64,000 nucleotides of DNA from Ceriagrion tenellum (GCA_963169105.1 OY720640.1:117538085-117602084), one strand, 5' to 3'; positions 22,424 to 33,043 are shown, numbered from the stretch's first letter. Notes: generated by a model not told the origin, from the letters alone. Numbers and translations: made by a program.

Positions 22424-23587
22424 TTATTCGATTTTTCTTCCCCTTACTACGAACTTGGAGGATATCAGTGTCTGATAGACACTCATCCTCCTGCATTGGC
22501 TGTGGGGTGCTCTTTCGAGCCTTGCCAGATGGACCGGGGGATTGCGAGTTCCCACGCTTGGATTGCGTGGCCCCGGCAGATGTTTTGGCCGGATTCCGCT
22601 TTGGGGACCCCGGACCCGTGGGTTTGGTCTTAGATTCCGGATTGGAAGCCTTAACCGGAGTGGCCGATTTCTCTTCTGTGGGTTTAGTGTCCTGGTTGGC
22701 ATTTTCATCCGTCTGGGTCGAGATGGTGACCTTTGCGATCGGAGTGGCAGCAACATGAGCCCATTATCTGGAAAAAGTGGGGGCAACTTGTGCTCTATAC
22801 TTTTTCCGAGCCTCGAGATATGGTATTTTATCCACCGTCTTGATCTCCATGATTTTACGTTCTTCGATCATCTTTGGACAATCACGAGAGTCACGGGATG
22901 GGCACCCTCGCAATTGACGCAAAGTGGGTCACTTGTGCATTCTGCTCCGTCATGCTTATCCAGGCTGCAGCGGGGGCAGGTGGCCTTGCCCTGGCATCGT
23001 GTGGCCATGTGGCCGAATTGCTGGCACTGGTAGCATCTCATAGGTGCCGGTATGAATGGCCGCACTGGGACCGATTCATAACCGACGAACACTTTGTCGG
23101 GGAGGACGTCACGCGCGAACGTAAGAATAACAGATGTCGTGTTGACCCTCTCTCCGTTGCGCTTAGTAGTGAGTCGACGAGCATCGGAAACCCCCTGTGG
23201 GGCCATCTCCCGCTTTATCTCGTCGATCTCGACGTACAATAGGTCATAGTGGCTAATCACTCCCCGACAGGTGTTCAAGGTACGGTGCACCTCGACCTCG
23301 ACGGGAATGTCGTGCAACTTGACCGTCTTCAGAAGTTTCTCGCTCTGAGCCCTGTTTGCCGTTTCGATGAGCAGTGTGCCATCGCGAAGCTTTTTTGCAG
23401 ATTTCAGATCTCCAGGAACCAAACCCGACAGAACTTTACGAATAAGAAAGGGGGAAACCTTTTTCAGGCTCTCCCCTTCCTTCTGGCACCTCATCACTAG
23501 ATAGCGCTGACTAGCGCCGTAAACATTATCTCCCCCGTCCGAATCCGGACGGGATCTTTTTTGGGGTGGAGGTTTGTTGTCCGCCAT
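22424..23587 (-). pseudogene. ORF1 (Gag-like) of I-like copy 3, frameshifted
   Basis: The frame from 23587 (MADNKPPPQKRSRPDS) runs 239 codons through two full zinc knuckles (CYQCQQFGHMATRC, CPRCSLDKHDGAEC). It is lost in the third, where a 1-nt deletion changes HPVYSRDC to HPVTLVIVQ. The tail continues in another frame to about 22424. It includes one more stop where copy 5 has SKSYAHV, and ends in a Lys/Arg-rich segment. The sequence is closest to ORF1 of copy 5 (RYLVMRCQKEGESLKKVSPF is identical), not to copy 2. Confidence 0.88.
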
Positions 23588-24181
23588 GCCCTAGATAACA
23601 TTCGTCCCCCGAGCTCCCCACCCACCATGGAGCCACACATTTGGGACGCCACACCGCGAGCCGGTGTGGTCGCCAGGGCTACCCGAGGGGATATAGCACC
23701 CTGAAGATGGTCGTCTGTTTCGGGTTGGGTCTTCGATATAACGGGCCCACCAACCCGAGAATCTCCGACCGCCCTACGCAGACCCCCACCTCCCTAGCAC
23801 TCGCCACCGAACTTAACGGCAAGCCGATTGACCGGGGGTGGCTAGCCCCCGGCCTCCCGTTTACAGGGAATTCAGGGCCGAAGTGGGATATTAACTCCGG
23901 TCCATACCGGGCATCCGACACCCGGTTGGGTTCCAGAGAACTCACCCACCAGGATCCCCTTCTCCCCCTTACGGGTCTCCGCACACGGCAAACATGCGGG
24001 TGGATCGCAGGCCAGCTGGTATGGCCGCACACAGACAGTGGACCCACAAAACTGTCCGGACGCATCCCTTTGCTGCCTGGGGGTTTGTTTTCGGGGTTTC
24101 ACCTCCCCGCCCTTTTAGTCGCCTCTTACGACAAGCAGGGATACTGCGGGAGTATTCTCCATCCCCTACCCACAGGGGTAG
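23588..24181 (-). promoter_or_regulatory. 5' UTR of copy 3
   Basis: A 5' UTR of the copy 5 subtype (plus-strand GATTGACCGGGGGTGGCTAG is shared with copy 5 and not with copies 1, 2 and 4). The conserved GTCG-CCTCTTA-CGAC stem is at 24118-24132. The last bases differ slightly from the other copies (CCCTACCCACAGGGGTAG on plus). Confidence 0.5.
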
Positions 24182-24230
24182 CTGAGTGAATAAAAAATTT
24201 CCTGTGTGTTAAAAAGAAATTTAATAGAAG

Positions 24231-24534
24231 ATGATCCCAAAGGAAGACCTTGCAACATCGTTTTTCACCAAGTTTGTAGTTGAGCATTATTCAGCCACCG
24301 TTGCACTACTAGAGACTCTTAAAGGGTCAAATTATCCCATTTCACATATCCTGAATGTTAAGTTGTTAGGCCTAAGAAATGGTTTTCAATTAGTTGCAGA
24401 TCGGCAGTTTCGATCAGAAACTGCTAACCAGTTGCAATCACCTGCTTGCCGCTCCAAAACTGTAGAAGCACAGTTGACAAATTTTGGAAAAGAAGCTGCG
24501 CTAAAACTTAATTCTCTTGTAGCTAGTGACCCAG
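24231..24534 (+). pseudogene. unidentified plus-strand ORF, first half, split by copy 4
   Basis: An ATG frame of about 101 codons runs up to the left edge of copy 4. Removing copy 4 and one copy of its 11-bp duplication continues the frame at 36785 for about 30 more codons (KDYWEAFGLLFKPRNI) to a TGA. A further open piece in another frame ends at 37048. The protein has no domain I recognise. It could be a decayed transposase or a processed host gene. Copy 3 inserted about 38 bp upstream of its ATG, so two I-like elements landed within 350 bp here. Confidence 0.4.
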
Positions 24535-24691
24535 TAGTAGTAGTAGTAGTGTTATGTTTATAGGGTGCGTCGACAGCATGGTCATTTTGCACCACCACAC
24601 GTCATGTTTATAAAAGAAAAATATATGTTACATACATTGCTATTATAATAAAATCGTTAATATGTACTCATAGCCAAAATTAAAATGAATT

Positions 24692-26952
24692 TTACATCCT
24701 TAAAATACTGTTAAAAAGGCCAGTTTCATTTAAAAATGATAAAACGCGGTTGAGAACAACTGAGTCATCGCCTAGGATAGACTTCATGTCTCCCGCTAAC
24801 TGCAGCCTGCTACGCAAGCATTGGTATTAGTCACACTCCGTCAGGATATGCCGAACGCTGAGAGGGCAGTCGCATTCATCACAGCGAGGTGGGATCTTCT
24901 CATCGGTGAAGAGGTATGAGTGGGTCAGGGCACAGTGCCCTATTCTCAGTCGCGTGATGACAACTTCCTCCCTACGACAGCTCCTGACGGAAGAGGCCCA
25001 CGCCTGCGCATCAGCTTTCAGGCAGCGCAATTTGTTATTCATTTGGCTCCTCCACGAGTCCTTCCACCTCTGTGCACATATATTTTTTAGGGTATACTTA
25101 GGGTCCTCTGCCGGTACCAGGAAAGAAAAAACTCCGAGGTCGTTCAGTGCTTCCTTCGCCGCTGAGTCAGCCTTCTCGTTTCCGTCTATTCCCACATGCC
25201 CAGGAACCCATGAAAAGCTTACTCTTATTCCCTTTTTGTTAAGAGAAAGAAGGGCATTATGTATATCCTGAACGATAGGACTGAGTGGGGAAAAGTCGGA
25301 AACTGCTCTGAATGCGCTTAGGGAGTCGGTGCAGATTATAAAAGACTTACTACGGCCATGTATGCCGTGGATAGCCATCTTTATAGCGAACAGTTCCGCT
25401 GTGTAAACACTACACAGCGGACTGAGCTTCGCTTTCACGACTCCGTGATTAGGGGAGTATACTGCGCACGCACAGGCTGAATTGGACTTGGATCCATCCG
25501 TATATATAGGGATGGTATCCGGGTGGGAATTCAGCATTTCCATGAACATTACCTGGTATTCTGAATCGATGGTGGAGGATTTTTGTAACTTGCTCATTTC
25601 AAGGTAAATATCTGGCCATGGTATATTCCATGGAGCTTCGTTGGAATAACCTACCGGGTATACTTCCGGAAGAGAGAAATTATTCTCTTCGATAAAATTG
25701 CTAAAACGTACGCTTAAAGGGCGAGTGGCCCTTCTCCGTCCATTAAAATTGTCTAAAAATCTAGGGTTAAAAACAATATCGTAACATGGATGCTTTGTCA
25801 TTGATAAAAGTTTTGCCACGTAGGAGCACATCAGCATGTTCCTGCGGACATACAGATGTGGCTCCCCGGCGTCAGCATAAATGCTCAGAACCGGACTTGT
25901 CCTGAAAGCACCGGTGGCCAGCCGCAATCCAGCATTGTGAACCGCTGTCAAAGATCTCAGGTACGACTCTCATCCGGAGGAGTAGACGAAAGAGCCGTAG
26001 TCCAGACGAGATCTAATGAGGGCACGGTACAGTAAAAGCATCGTGGTGCGATCTGCGCCCCAGTTCGAGTTAGTTAAAACTTTTAAAATATTTAAGGCCT
26101 GACGGCATCTTTCACTTAACAGTCGTACATGTTCCCGCCAATTAAGTCGGTAATCAAATATCATACCGAGGAAACGTATTGACTCCACATATGGAAGGAT
26201 TCTTCCACCCAAGCGCAGAGGTGGTGGAACATCATATCCCCGTTTTCGGTAAAAGTGAACGCATTTCGTCTTCTCAGCTGAGAAACGGAAGCCATTGCTG
26301 CGAGACCATTTATCCAGTTTATTTAGCGTCAGTTGTATTATTCTGGCTGCACTGACGAGTTTGGACGAACGGCAGAAAATAGCCAGGTCATCAACAAACA
26401 ATGATCCCATTACCGGAGCCTTAATACAATCCACGACATCATTGATGGCGATTGCAAAGAGTGACACTTAAAACGGAGCCCTGGGGTACTCCGTTTTCCT
26501 GGGTGTAAAATTGTGACAGACTGTTCCCCACTCTCACTTTAAATACCCGGTCCGTTAAAAAGTTTTGAATAAAAATGGGTAAGTTACCCCTAAAACCCCA
26601 ACTGTGCAGCGTCTTTAAAATTTTGTGCCGCCAGACCCTATCGTATGCCTTCTCCAGATCGAAGAAGACAGTGACGACATGTTGGCGCAAAAGAAAGGCT
26701 TCCTGGATGAAATTATCCGCTCGGACGAGATGGTCAATTGTCGATCTTCCCCGCCGAAAACCACACTGGATGTTAGCAAGTAGGTTCCTACGCTCCAACC
26801 ACCAAACGAGCCGGCGATTGACCATTCTTTCCATGACCTTGCACAGGCAGCTGGTAAGAGAGATGGGTCTATAATTGTTTGCATTAGTCCTTTCCTTTCC
26901 TGGCTTTGGAATGGGGACTATTGCAGACTCCCGCCAGGATTGTGGGATAGTA
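24692..26952 (-). pseudogene. ORF2 of I-like copy 4, RT to C-terminus (part after the BEL insertion)
   Basis: This continues ORF2 after the BEL insertion: IPQSWRESAIVPIPKPGKER, YRPISLTSCLCKVMERM, GFRRGRSTIDHLVRADNF, FFDLEKAYDRVW, PQGSVLSVTL. A 2-bp deletion near 26462 (GCAAAGAGTGAC against GCAAAGAGAGTGAC in copy 1) shifts the frame, which is restored in 26467-25970 with LFVDDLAIFCRSS. A CGA-to-TGA stop lies at about 25969 within SSGRESYLR, consistent with CpG decay. The frame 25951-24827 holds RNase H (YTDGSKSNSACA, YTAELFAIKMA, CTDSLSAF, PGHVGIDGNEKAD) and the CCHC-like end, then stops at TAA 24824-24826. Beyond the stop the tail homologous to copy 2 (ending SILRM) runs to 24692. Confidence 0.92.
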
Positions 26953-26957
26953 CCCTC

Positions 26958-27422
26958 TGTTCGGGCCGGAACAGCCTTATGTTTTTCTTTTCTTTTAAGT
27001 TGAATTTCCCTCCTTTCTTCCTTTTTCCCGCCTGCCTTGGTTTTTTGTTTTTTTTGCAACTCTTCGCATATAGAGGGCTCTAGAAGCCAAGGAAGAAGAG
27101 TGCATGCCTAACAGGAAGGCATTCGTTCGCCTGTGTCAAGGCGAAGAGGAAGGTATAATTATCTCGCCGAAGTTCTGGCGAGGAACAAGTCGTCGACGGA
27201 CGCATGGGGTGCAGAGTTCGGCGGAAGCCAAGGTAAGGCGGGAATCCCTTCCTTATTTTCTTCTCCACCCCCTTCATTTCTTCCTTTTCATTTTATTTAA
27301 GATTTGGTTTCCAGTCCCTCATTTTTTTTTCTTTTATTATTTTTCGTTGTAAACGTAAGGCTAAGTTCCGGCCCTGCATGAATTGCATTTCGGGCGGGAC
27401 ACAACGGCCCCGTGACGCGACA
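26958..27422 (+). repeat. 5' LTR of the BEL/Pao element
   Basis: A 465-bp LTR starting TGTTCGGGCC and ending GTGACGCGACA. It contains the promoter and polyadenylation region by family knowledge. No perfect TATA box is visible; a CGCATATAGAGGGCTC stretch near 27067 is the best candidate. Small ORFs inside both LTRs are identical copies and not genes. Confidence 0.95.
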
Positions 27423-27427
27423 TTTTT

Positions 27428-27445
27428 TGGTGCCGAAACCCGGGA
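27428..27445 (+). promoter_or_regulatory. primer-binding site, complementary to tRNA-Phe
   Basis: TGGTGCCGAAACCCGGGA starts 6 bases after the 5' LTR. Its reverse complement equals the 18-nt 3' end (with CCA) of the conserved animal cytoplasmic tRNA-Phe, whose acceptor stem reads GTTTCGGCA. Minus-strand DNA synthesis would start here. Confidence 0.85.
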
Positions 27446-27507
27446 CCACATTTGGAAATCATTAGGCTTTATTCTATTTTAATTAATTTAGAGCGTTCAG
27501 TGCAATT

Positions 27508-30500
27508 ATGACAGAAAGTGTAATAACCACGAGACAGAATTTCGAATCGCGTCTTTCCCTTCTGCGATTCAAACGGGACCAGTCCAAGGCCACTCTTTCG
27601 GTCGCGTATGATTTGGCACGTCAGTTGAGTGAATACCAGGGGCAAGTCAGGGAGCATCCTAATGTTGGCGTATTTTCTGCCAGGTGTTCTAGTCTAAAGG
27701 AGGTTTATCGTGGTTTTTTAGATGAAAATTTGGCAATTTTTGAGCACTGCAATAATTGCAATCGCGCGGACGTGCATAAGATAGATTCCGTTTTGGCAAA
27801 GGAGTTCGAGGAGAAGTATTATTTTATTTTGTCTGTTTCTGATGGATTGAGGGCGTCCACGAGTGATGTGGACGGGGAAGCCCCTGTGCCATTTCAAAAA
27901 TGTAAACTCCCAGCCATTGATGTTCCGAAGTTTTCGGGGTCGTTTTCTGAATGGCCAGCTTTTCGTGATATATTTAAATCGGTGGTGCATTACCGGAATG
28001 ATATATCCGCAATTGAAAAATTTTCCTATCTTAAATCCTCTCTCCAAGGCAAGGCATTGGCAATAATTGCCTCTGTACCTTTTGGCGAAGCTCATTATGC
28101 ATCCGCCTGGAGAGAATTAAACGATTTTTATGATAATCCTCGCATTCTTGGGTTTTCATTTTTGGATAAAATGTTGTCGTTTCCGGAAATTTCTAATAAT
28201 CAAGCAGAGTTACAACAATTCGTGACAACGTTTGCAGAAATGTATGCGGCCTTAGGGACCCTGAATATTCCAGATTTGGGAGAATTTATTTTATTCCGCT
28301 TAGCCGCTCGAGTTTTGAATTCAGAGATATTATCCCAGTTTGAAGGATCGCTGAGTGGAAACATGTTCCCTTCTGTAACAAATCTAATTGATTTTGTAAA
28401 GAAAAGAATTAAAATTCTGCAAACATCAAGTGGAACGGTTTCTAAATTTACCTCCACGAATTCTCGAGGTAGATTTAAATTTTCTCTGCCAGTTTCAGCC
28501 AACGAAGCCTCTTCAAGGATGTCTAATTACTCAGAGAAACGTGATAATTGTCCATTGTGTTCTTCTTTGCATCCTTTATTTAAATGTCCACGTTACATTG
28601 AAATGAGTTGTCATCAACGTTCAACCTTTGTGCGTTCAAAAGGGCTATGTCTCAATTGCCTAAGGCCGGGGCATTGGGCTCCCAAGTGTCAAGCAAGAGG
28701 TATGCGCTGTCAAAGATGTAAACGCTATCACCACACGTCTTTACATAATTCTGCCGAAGACGGGAACTCAGTCGGCGCGAAGGACGCAGGAAAGGTTTCC
28801 ACCGGATTGCGTGACGATAGTCAAGAGGGTATTTCCTTGTCAAAAACATCTACCACCTCACCCATACCCCCTGCTATCATATCGTCATGCACTCGGAGTG
28901 ATCGGCAGCATTCGACTATTCTAGGCACAGCGGTTGCCTTGATTCAGGCTGGTAATGGGGCGTGGGAACGCATTAGAATTCTAATTGATCCTGGCTCGCA
29001 GTTATCTATTATCTCATCCTCGGCTGTAAGGCGATTATCCTTACCCATATCTGCTTACGAGGGCGAGCTATTTGGCTTAGCTCATGTTCCACTGCAGCAA
29101 CCCCATGGTCAAGTTTTATGCTCTTTATCTCCAAGACATACGTCAACTCCAGTACTCACTACGAAGTCGGTTGTAGTATCAGAGGTCCTAAATGAACTTC
29201 CAACAACTCCTCTCCCGCTCTATATTTTCAAAAAATTTTCACATTTGCGTCTCGCAGATCCCGAGTTCGATAGACCGGCCCCTATAGAAATGCTATTGGG
29301 TATGGATTTATTTCCTAGGATTCTTCTCGGTGGGCGGAAATCATTGTCTTACGCAAATGTGATAGCTATGAATTCTGTGTTCGGTTGGGTTATAATGGGA
29401 AGTTATCCAATCACTGCCCCCCAGAATCCTTCTCAGGTAATTTCGCTGGCTATTTGTAAGAGGGAGACACTTCTTCTCAATCAACTGAAAAGGTTTTGGG
29501 AGGTGGAAGAAGTGGAGGTCGAAATTCGACCGAGACCTGAAGACGTGCAATGCGAAGTGGGGTTTCAAAATACGCATCGTCGTATGCCAGACGGTAGATA
29601 TCAGGTTATGTTGCCATTTAAGGCATATCCTCCCACTCTGGGAGATTCTCATGGATATGCTATCACGCGCTGGATGAACACGGAGCGCAGATTGTCAAGG
29701 AACTCGCGGTTAAAAGGCGAGTACCATAAATTCATGAGCGAGTACGAATCGCTGGGACATATGTCCAGGTCTACGAGTCCCGGATCGTATTATTTGCCCC
29801 ATCATGCCGTGTTTAAGGATGCTTCCCAGTGCGGTCAAATACGTGTTGTTTTCGATGCCTCGGCGAAGACATCACTCGGTAATTCACTAAATGACGTCTT
29901 AGAAACTGGTCCCAAACTTCAAAGGGACATTTTTGACCTTTTAATTGGATTTAGGACGCATAAGATCGCGTTTATTACCGACATTGCGAAAATGTATCGA
30001 CAAATATCGTTACATCCCGACCATTGCACCTATCAACACGTTGTCTTCCGAGAGGATCCATCGTCCTCATTAGTGGATTATGAATTGAATACGGTGACCT
30101 ACGGAGTTGTTTCTTCACCTTTTCTAGCGATCAGAACTCTACATCAGCTCGCCAGTGATGAAGGACAAAATTTCCCTTTAGGCTCAAAGGTGCTTCTTCA
30201 TGATACATATGTTGATGACATCGTCACGGGAGCGAGCTCGATTTCAGAGGCACTAAATTTGCAAAAGCAATTAATTTCCTTGCTTTTGTCAGGAGGCTTT
30301 TCTCTTGGAAAATGGGCAAGCAATGCTCCGGAATTATTAAGTCATATTCCCGAGGAGAAACGGGTATCAATTTTAAATTTTGATTCGAGCGATGTTTGCC
30401 TTTTAAAAGTTTTGGGAATGTACTGGTCACCAAAATCCGATACTTTTTCCTACCATGTCAATTTTGATGCTGTGGTCAATTCAAAAAGAAAGCTGCTTTC

Positions 30501-32772
30501 GAACATTGCCAGAATTTTTGACCCGATTGGGGCTTTGTCTCCCGTAACTTTATGGGCTAAAGTTTTGATGCAATCCCTGTGGAATGAAAAATTATCTTGG
30601 GATGATTCCCTTCCAGAAGGCATTAGGAATCAATGGGATAATTTTGTCTCGCAGAGTCAGTTGTTGCAGCAGATAAAGTTTCCTCGATATATATTTCCCC
30701 GGTCTTCTTCAGAGGCGCAGCTGATCGGATTCTGTGATGCATCGGAGCGCGGCTACGGTGCGGTGGTGTATATAAGAACGGTCGCAGAATCAGAAATTAA
30801 TGTTCATCTAGTTGCGGCTAAAAGTAAAGTTGCTCCCTTGAAAACTTTATCTATTCCAAGGCTTGAGTTATTGGGAGCGTACTTATTATCTAAGCTTCTA
30901 TCCCGTTTGTCATCTTTTTTGGACAAAAGATTTCAGATCCTCAAAATATACGCTTGGACCGATTCTCAGATTGTGTTGGCGTGGTTGCGAATGTCACCTC
31001 ATTCATTAAAGACCTTTGTTGCTAACAGAATCACCCACATTACGGCTTCAATTCCCAGTTCTTCGTGGAGACACATTGAATCATCCAACAATCCCGCGGA
31101 TTGTGTCTCGAGGGGAATGATGCCAAATCAGTTACTGCTATGTGACTTATATTGGTCCGGTCCGGAATTTCTAAGGGAGGATGAATCAAAGTGGCCCTCT
31201 ATACCTTCGGAAAGTAAATATGCCAATGATCTACCGGAGGTGAAGATTCAATCGCAATGGGCAGGGGCCATCCAAGATGAAAAGGGATGTTCATGTCATT
31301 GGATGAAGGCGTATTCCTGCTACTTGAAATTAATACGAACAGTTGTATTTGTGCGTAGATTTATCTCTGGTTGTAAGGGCGTGCAGCGACCATCCAATCT
31401 TCTTATTTTGGAATCTGAATGGACCGAATCTCTTAACCTCATCATAAAACTGGTTCAGAAATGTCATTTCAAGGATGTCCTCCATTCGATTTCTCGAAAC
31501 AAGTGTCTTCATTCGACTTTTGCCCGTCTCTCTCCTATTATTGATGATCAAGGGATCCTCAGGGTGGGCGGCAGGCTCATTAATTCCGCATTGCCTCAAT
31601 CACAAAAACAACCTGTTTTGTTGCCTAAAGAGAGTCATCTCTCTAGATTGATTGTGCGGCATTATCACTTTGCATCTCTGCACGGGGGACCTCGAATGGT
31701 AGAGGCATTAATCGTCAGAAAATTTTGGATTATATCTGGTAGAGCACTTGTGAGATCGGAAATAATTAAGTGCATTGTGTGTGCACGTTATCGAGGAGCC
31801 CACCTTCAGCCCATTATGTCACCGTTACCATCGGCGCGGGTTGTCCCTAACCCACCATTTTCTTTAATTGGAGTAGATTATGGGGGTCCTTTCACCTACA
31901 AGTTAAGTAATAGGAGAAATGCAGCACATGATAAATGTTATTTGTGTCTATTTATCTGCTTCACCACTAAGGCGGTTCATTTAGAGTTAGTGACATCTCT
32001 GTCAACCATAGCTTTTATAGCGGGATTTCAGAGATTCATATCCCGACGCGGTATCCCTAAAGTGATACATTCAGATTGTGGCACTAATTTTGTTGGGGCC
32101 GATAGATATTTAAAGGATCTGTATCAAATGATCCGTTCACAGGGCCACAAGAAGACCTTAACGTCATTTTTGCCAGATTCGGGTATCGTTTGGAAGTTTA
32201 ATCCCCCTTCCGCTCCCCATTTTGGGGGACTTTGGGAGGCTGGCATTAAATCAGTAAAATACCATTTGCGCAGATTCCTTCATGGCCACGCTCTAAATTT
32301 CGAGGAATACGCGACGCTTTTTAGTAAAATTGAAGCCATTTTAAATTCCCGACCGTTGACTCCAATATCATCCGATCCTTCGGAGATCGACTGCCTAACG
32401 CCTGGCCATTTTTTGATAGGCCGTCCACTAATAGGACTGCCTGCTCACATTACAGAAGAATGTTTTCCTCTTCCCGTTAGGTGGCGACTGGTTGAGCAAA
32501 TTTATCGCCACTTCTGGCGTCGGTGGTCTTGGGAATATCTGCACACGTTACAGCAGAGATCGAAATGGACACAAATGTCACCAAATATTAAAATCGGTCA
32601 ATTGGTTTTAATACGTGAACCGAACCTTCCCCCTTCTCAGTGGATAATGGGGCGTATCATTAAAACATTTGCTGATTCCACAGGCATAATTAGGGTCGCG
32701 GAAATACAATGTGCATCAGGTATATTAAAAAGGCCAGTGGTTAAGTTGGTGCCTTTACCAACGACAGAATAG
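27508..32772 (+). CDS. BEL/Pao Gag-Pol polyprotein, intact
   Basis: The frame has 1754 codons. The Gag part has a DUF1759-like region (about residues 130-290, with PKFSGSFSEWPAFRDIF and FSYLKSSLQGKA). A Cys/His-rich region follows at about 347-415 (CPLCSSLHPLFKC, CLNCLRPGHWAPKC, CQRCKRYHH). A DUF1758-type protease has its active-site Asp at 494 (LIDPGSQ, where DSG or DQG is more usual). The Pao-type RT has VVFDASAK and YVDD at 901-904. RNase H starts near Asp1077 (GFCDASERGYG, IPRLELLGA, WTDSQIVLAW). The integrase has an HHCC finger (HYHFASLHGG, CIVCARYR) and D1457, D1523, E1577 in VDYGGPF, HSDCGTNF and GGLWEAG. The C-terminal DUF5641-like region contains WRLVEQIYRHFWRRW. All catalytic residues expected are present, so the protein is probably functional. 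Confidence 0.96.
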   Translation: MTESVITTRQNFESRLSLLRFKRDQSKATLSVAYDLARQLSEYQGQVREHPNVGVFSARCSSLKEVYRGFLDENLAIFEHCNNCNRADVHKIDSVLAKEFEEKYYFILSVSDGLRASTSDVDGEAPVPFQKCKLPAIDVPKFSGSFSEWPAFRDIFKSVVHYRNDISAIEKFSYLKSSLQGKALAIIASVPFGEAHYASAWRELNDFYDNPRILGFSFLDKMLSFPEISNNQAELQQFVTTFAEMYAALGTLNIPDLGEFILFRLAARVLNSEILSQFEGSLSGNMFPSVTNLIDFVKKRIKILQTSSGTVSKFTSTNSRGRFKFSLPVSANEASSRMSNYSEKRDNCPLCSSLHPLFKCPRYIEMSCHQRSTFVRSKGLCLNCLRPGHWAPKCQARGMRCQRCKRYHHTSLHNSAEDGNSVGAKDAGKVSTGLRDDSQEGISLSKTSTTSPIPPAIISSCTRSDRQHSTILGTAVALIQAGNGAWERIRILIDPGSQLSIISSSAVRRLSLPISAYEGELFGLAHVPLQQPHGQVLCSLSPRHTSTPVLTTKSVVVSEVLNELPTTPLPLYIFKKFSHLRLADPEFDRPAPIEMLLGMDLFPRILLGGRKSLSYANVIAMNSVFGWVIMGSYPITAPQNPSQVISLAICKRETLLLNQLKRFWEVEEVEVEIRPRPEDVQCEVGFQNTHRRMPDGRYQVMLPFKAYPPTLGDSHGYAITRWMNTERRLSRNSRLKGEYHKFMSEYESLGHMSRSTSPGSYYLPHHAVFKDASQCGQIRVVFDASAKTSLGNSLNDVLETGPKLQRDIFDLLIGFRTHKIAFITDIAKMYRQISLHPDHCTYQHVVFREDPSSSLVDYELNTVTYGVVSSPFLAIRTLHQLASDEGQNFPLGSKVLLHDTYVDDIVTGASSISEALNLQKQLISLLLSGGFSLGKWASNAPELLSHIPEEKRVSILNFDSSDVCLLKVLGMYWSPKSDTFSYHVNFDAVVNSKRKLLSNIARIFDPIGALSPVTLWAKVLMQSLWNEKLSWDDSLPEGIRNQWDNFVSQSQLLQQIKFPRYIFPRSSSEAQLIGFCDASERGYGAVVYIRTVAESEINVHLVAAKSKVAPLKTLSIPRLELLGAYLLSKLLSRLSSFLDKRFQILKIYAWTDSQIVLAWLRMSPHSLKTFVANRITHITASIPSSSWRHIESSNNPADCVSRGMMPNQLLLCDLYWSGPEFLREDESKWPSIPSESKYANDLPEVKIQSQWAGAIQDEKGCSCHWMKAYSCYLKLIRTVVFVRRFISGCKGVQRPSNLLILESEWTESLNLIIKLVQKCHFKDVLHSISRNKCLHSTFARLSPIIDDQGILRVGGRLINSALPQSQKQPVLLPKESHLSRLIVRHYHFASLHGGPRMVEALIVRKFWIISGRALVRSEIIKCIVCARYRGAHLQPIMSPLPSARVVPNPPFSLIGVDYGGPFTYKLSNRRNAAHDKCYLCLFICFTTKAVHLELVTSLSTIAFIAGFQRFISRRGIPKVIHSDCGTNFVGADRYLKDLYQMIRSQGHKKTLTSFLPDSGIVWKFNPPSAPHFGGLWEAGIKSVKYHLRRFLHGHALNFEEYATLFSKIEAILNSRPLTPISSDPSEIDCLTPGHFLIGRPLIGLPAHITEECFPLPVRWRLVEQIYRHFWRRWSWEYLHTLQQRSKWTQMSPNIKIGQLVLIREPNLPPSQWIMGRIIKTFADSTGIIRVAEIQCASGILKRPVVKLVPLPTTE

Positions 32773-33043
32773 ATTTTGTTTATATTTGTGATAGATCGGG
32801 TGTAAGATTTTTTTTTTTTTTTTTTTTTCGCTAGCTGCGCGTTAGTTTCGGTTTTAACATTCTTATTCCTTCTAATTCCCTATCCAAGGCCTAACCTGTA
32901 TCCTGTAGTAAGTCTTCCAGATGGGCCTCTGGAAGTGAAGCTATAGCATCCCAAACCAAACTCTTAGGATAGGACTTAGAATACAGCTTATTTCAGTTTT
33001 CTTTATAAGGAGATGAATTTTTTCTAAATTCAGGTGGGCGGTA

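Larger units (their letters stand above)
18491..24181 (-). mobile_element. I-like non-LTR retrotransposon, copy 3, full length with TSD
   Basis: The element is bounded by perfect 12-bp duplications, CTGAGTGAATAA, at 18479-18490 and 24182-24193. The 3' end has a (TAC)n tail (GTAGTAGTAGTG on plus), and the 5' end is the family terminus. ORF1 (23587-22424) and the 5' UTR resemble copy 5, whereas ORF2 and the 3' UTR resemble copy 2, so the copy looks recombinant. ORF2 is open for 1190 codons and is the best-preserved ORF2 in the window. Confidence 0.93.

Noticed and set aside
27080..27352. Small ORFs inside the BEL LTRs, identical at 33166-33438
   Set aside because: Identity reflects the duplicated LTR, not a conserved gene.
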